Part shown: positions 63,732 through 64,000 of the stretch, in pieces | Numbering within the stretch: the first letter of the stretch is position 1 | How the letters are laid out: each line of letters starts with the position of its first letter | NCBI RefSeq assembly: GCF_042186555.1 | Contig: NC_133325.1 | Coordinates: 96,410,110-96,474,109, forward strand | DNA from: Aquarana catesbeiana | Taxonomy: Eukaryota; Chordata; Amphibia; Anura; Ranidae | DNA: 64,000 nucleotides | Reading direction: 5' to 3' | Notes under the pieces: generated by a model | Told to the model about the DNA's origin: nothing | The model's database searches: none | The model's input: only the letters and a program-made list of their open reading frames with translations | Translations under genes and position numbers: made by a program

Positions 63732-64000
63732 GACCCTTTTCACACTGAGGTGGTTTTCAGGCGTTTTAGCGCTAGAAATAGCGCCTGTAAAGCACCTGAA
63801 AACCATCTCCCCTTCATTTCAGTGTGACTTTTCACACTCTGCGCTTGCGGGATGTTAGGAGAAGTCCTGTAAGCAACCACGGATATCTGCAGCCACTGGC
63901 GACCTTCCTTAAAGTGTACAGGGCTCGGCAGGTGCAGCTAGCTGCTCACAGGTGGCTTAGACAGCAACAAGAATCCACTATTCCTGATGCTGTCATTCGC
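63732..64000. mobile_element. Harbinger-like MITE, left part (continues past window)
   Basis: After TAA (63729-63731) it starts 'GACCCTTTTCACACTGAGG', the same end type as 43428-43841. The right end is not in the window. Confidence 0.6.

Larger units (their letters stand above)
33584..64000 (+). other. VPS36: VPS36 gene, 5' part (exons 1-5; rest beyond window)
   Basis: VPS36 is the ESCRT-II subunit that binds phosphoinositide and ubiquitin through its GLUE domain and helps sort ubiquitinated cargo into multivesicular bodies. Exons: 33584-33679, 44813-44881, 52666-52736, 56667-56781, 60561-60650. All junctions are GT-AG and in phase, giving about 147 residues that cover the GLUE domain (human about 1-138) and the start of the linker. 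The next expected block, '(P)GRIRAVGIVGIERK', is not found before 64000, so intron 5 exceeds 3.3 kb. Introns are long (11.1, 7.8, 3.9 and 3.8 kb) and packed with transposons. The gene is divergent from CKAP2, as in mammals. Confidence 0.96.

Overview
The window is vertebrate nuclear DNA, very probably from a neobatrachian frog, and most likely ranid. It holds two conserved genes with ordinary GT-AG introns, embedded in a dense layer of transposons and palindromic MITEs. The ranid assignment is inferred from the repeat style: many TTAA-flanked MITEs, palindromes of the 'ACTAAAGCTGGAGAGTGC' type, CR1/L2 LINEs and Tc1 elements. It does not come from a marker gene.

Genes. CKAP2 lies on the minus strand as nine coding exons between 14398 and 32814. 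All exon phases agree, giving a 682-residue protein. VPS36 (ESCRT-II) lies on the plus strand, starts at 33584 and leaves the window after exon 5. Those five exons encode about 147 residues, essentially the N-terminal GLUE domain. The two start codons are 769 bp apart, head to head. The same pair is, to my knowledge, adjacent and divergent in human 13q14, so the gap is a likely shared promoter. It holds four CCAAT boxes and a CHR-like TTTGAA.

Layout. 1-8064: a decayed hAT transposon with a BED-type transposase on the minus strand. It has tandem-repeat arrays near both ends and is split by a nearly full-length L2/CR1-group LINE (2723-6208). 8065-12149: mostly unrecognised intergenic DNA with one palindromic MITE. 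12150-14397: presumed CKAP2 3' UTR with MITEs. 14398-32814: CKAP2, introns rich in TTAA-flanked MITEs. 32815-33583: bidirectional promoter. 33680-44812: VPS36 intron 1, with a 39-bp minisatellite of about 30 units and a three-level nest of transposons. 44882-52665: intron 2, with a Tc1 element invaded by a CR1 fragment and by an unusual foldback, and an antisense L2 ending about 25 bp from exon 3. 52737-64000: introns 3 to 5, with a duplicated segment of unknown origin, a CR1 LINE invaded by a TTAA MITE, and a 1.15-kb hAT element.

I see no prokaryotic operon, CRISPR array, defence system, tRNA or rRNA. The most unusual local signals are the foldback with a 49-bp tandem array and 15-bp flanking repeats inside Tc1 (49074-49546), the 39-bp minisatellite with higher-order structure and a precise TTAA insertion, the lineage-specific tandem peptide repeat in CKAP2, and the clean nested-transposon stratigraphy.
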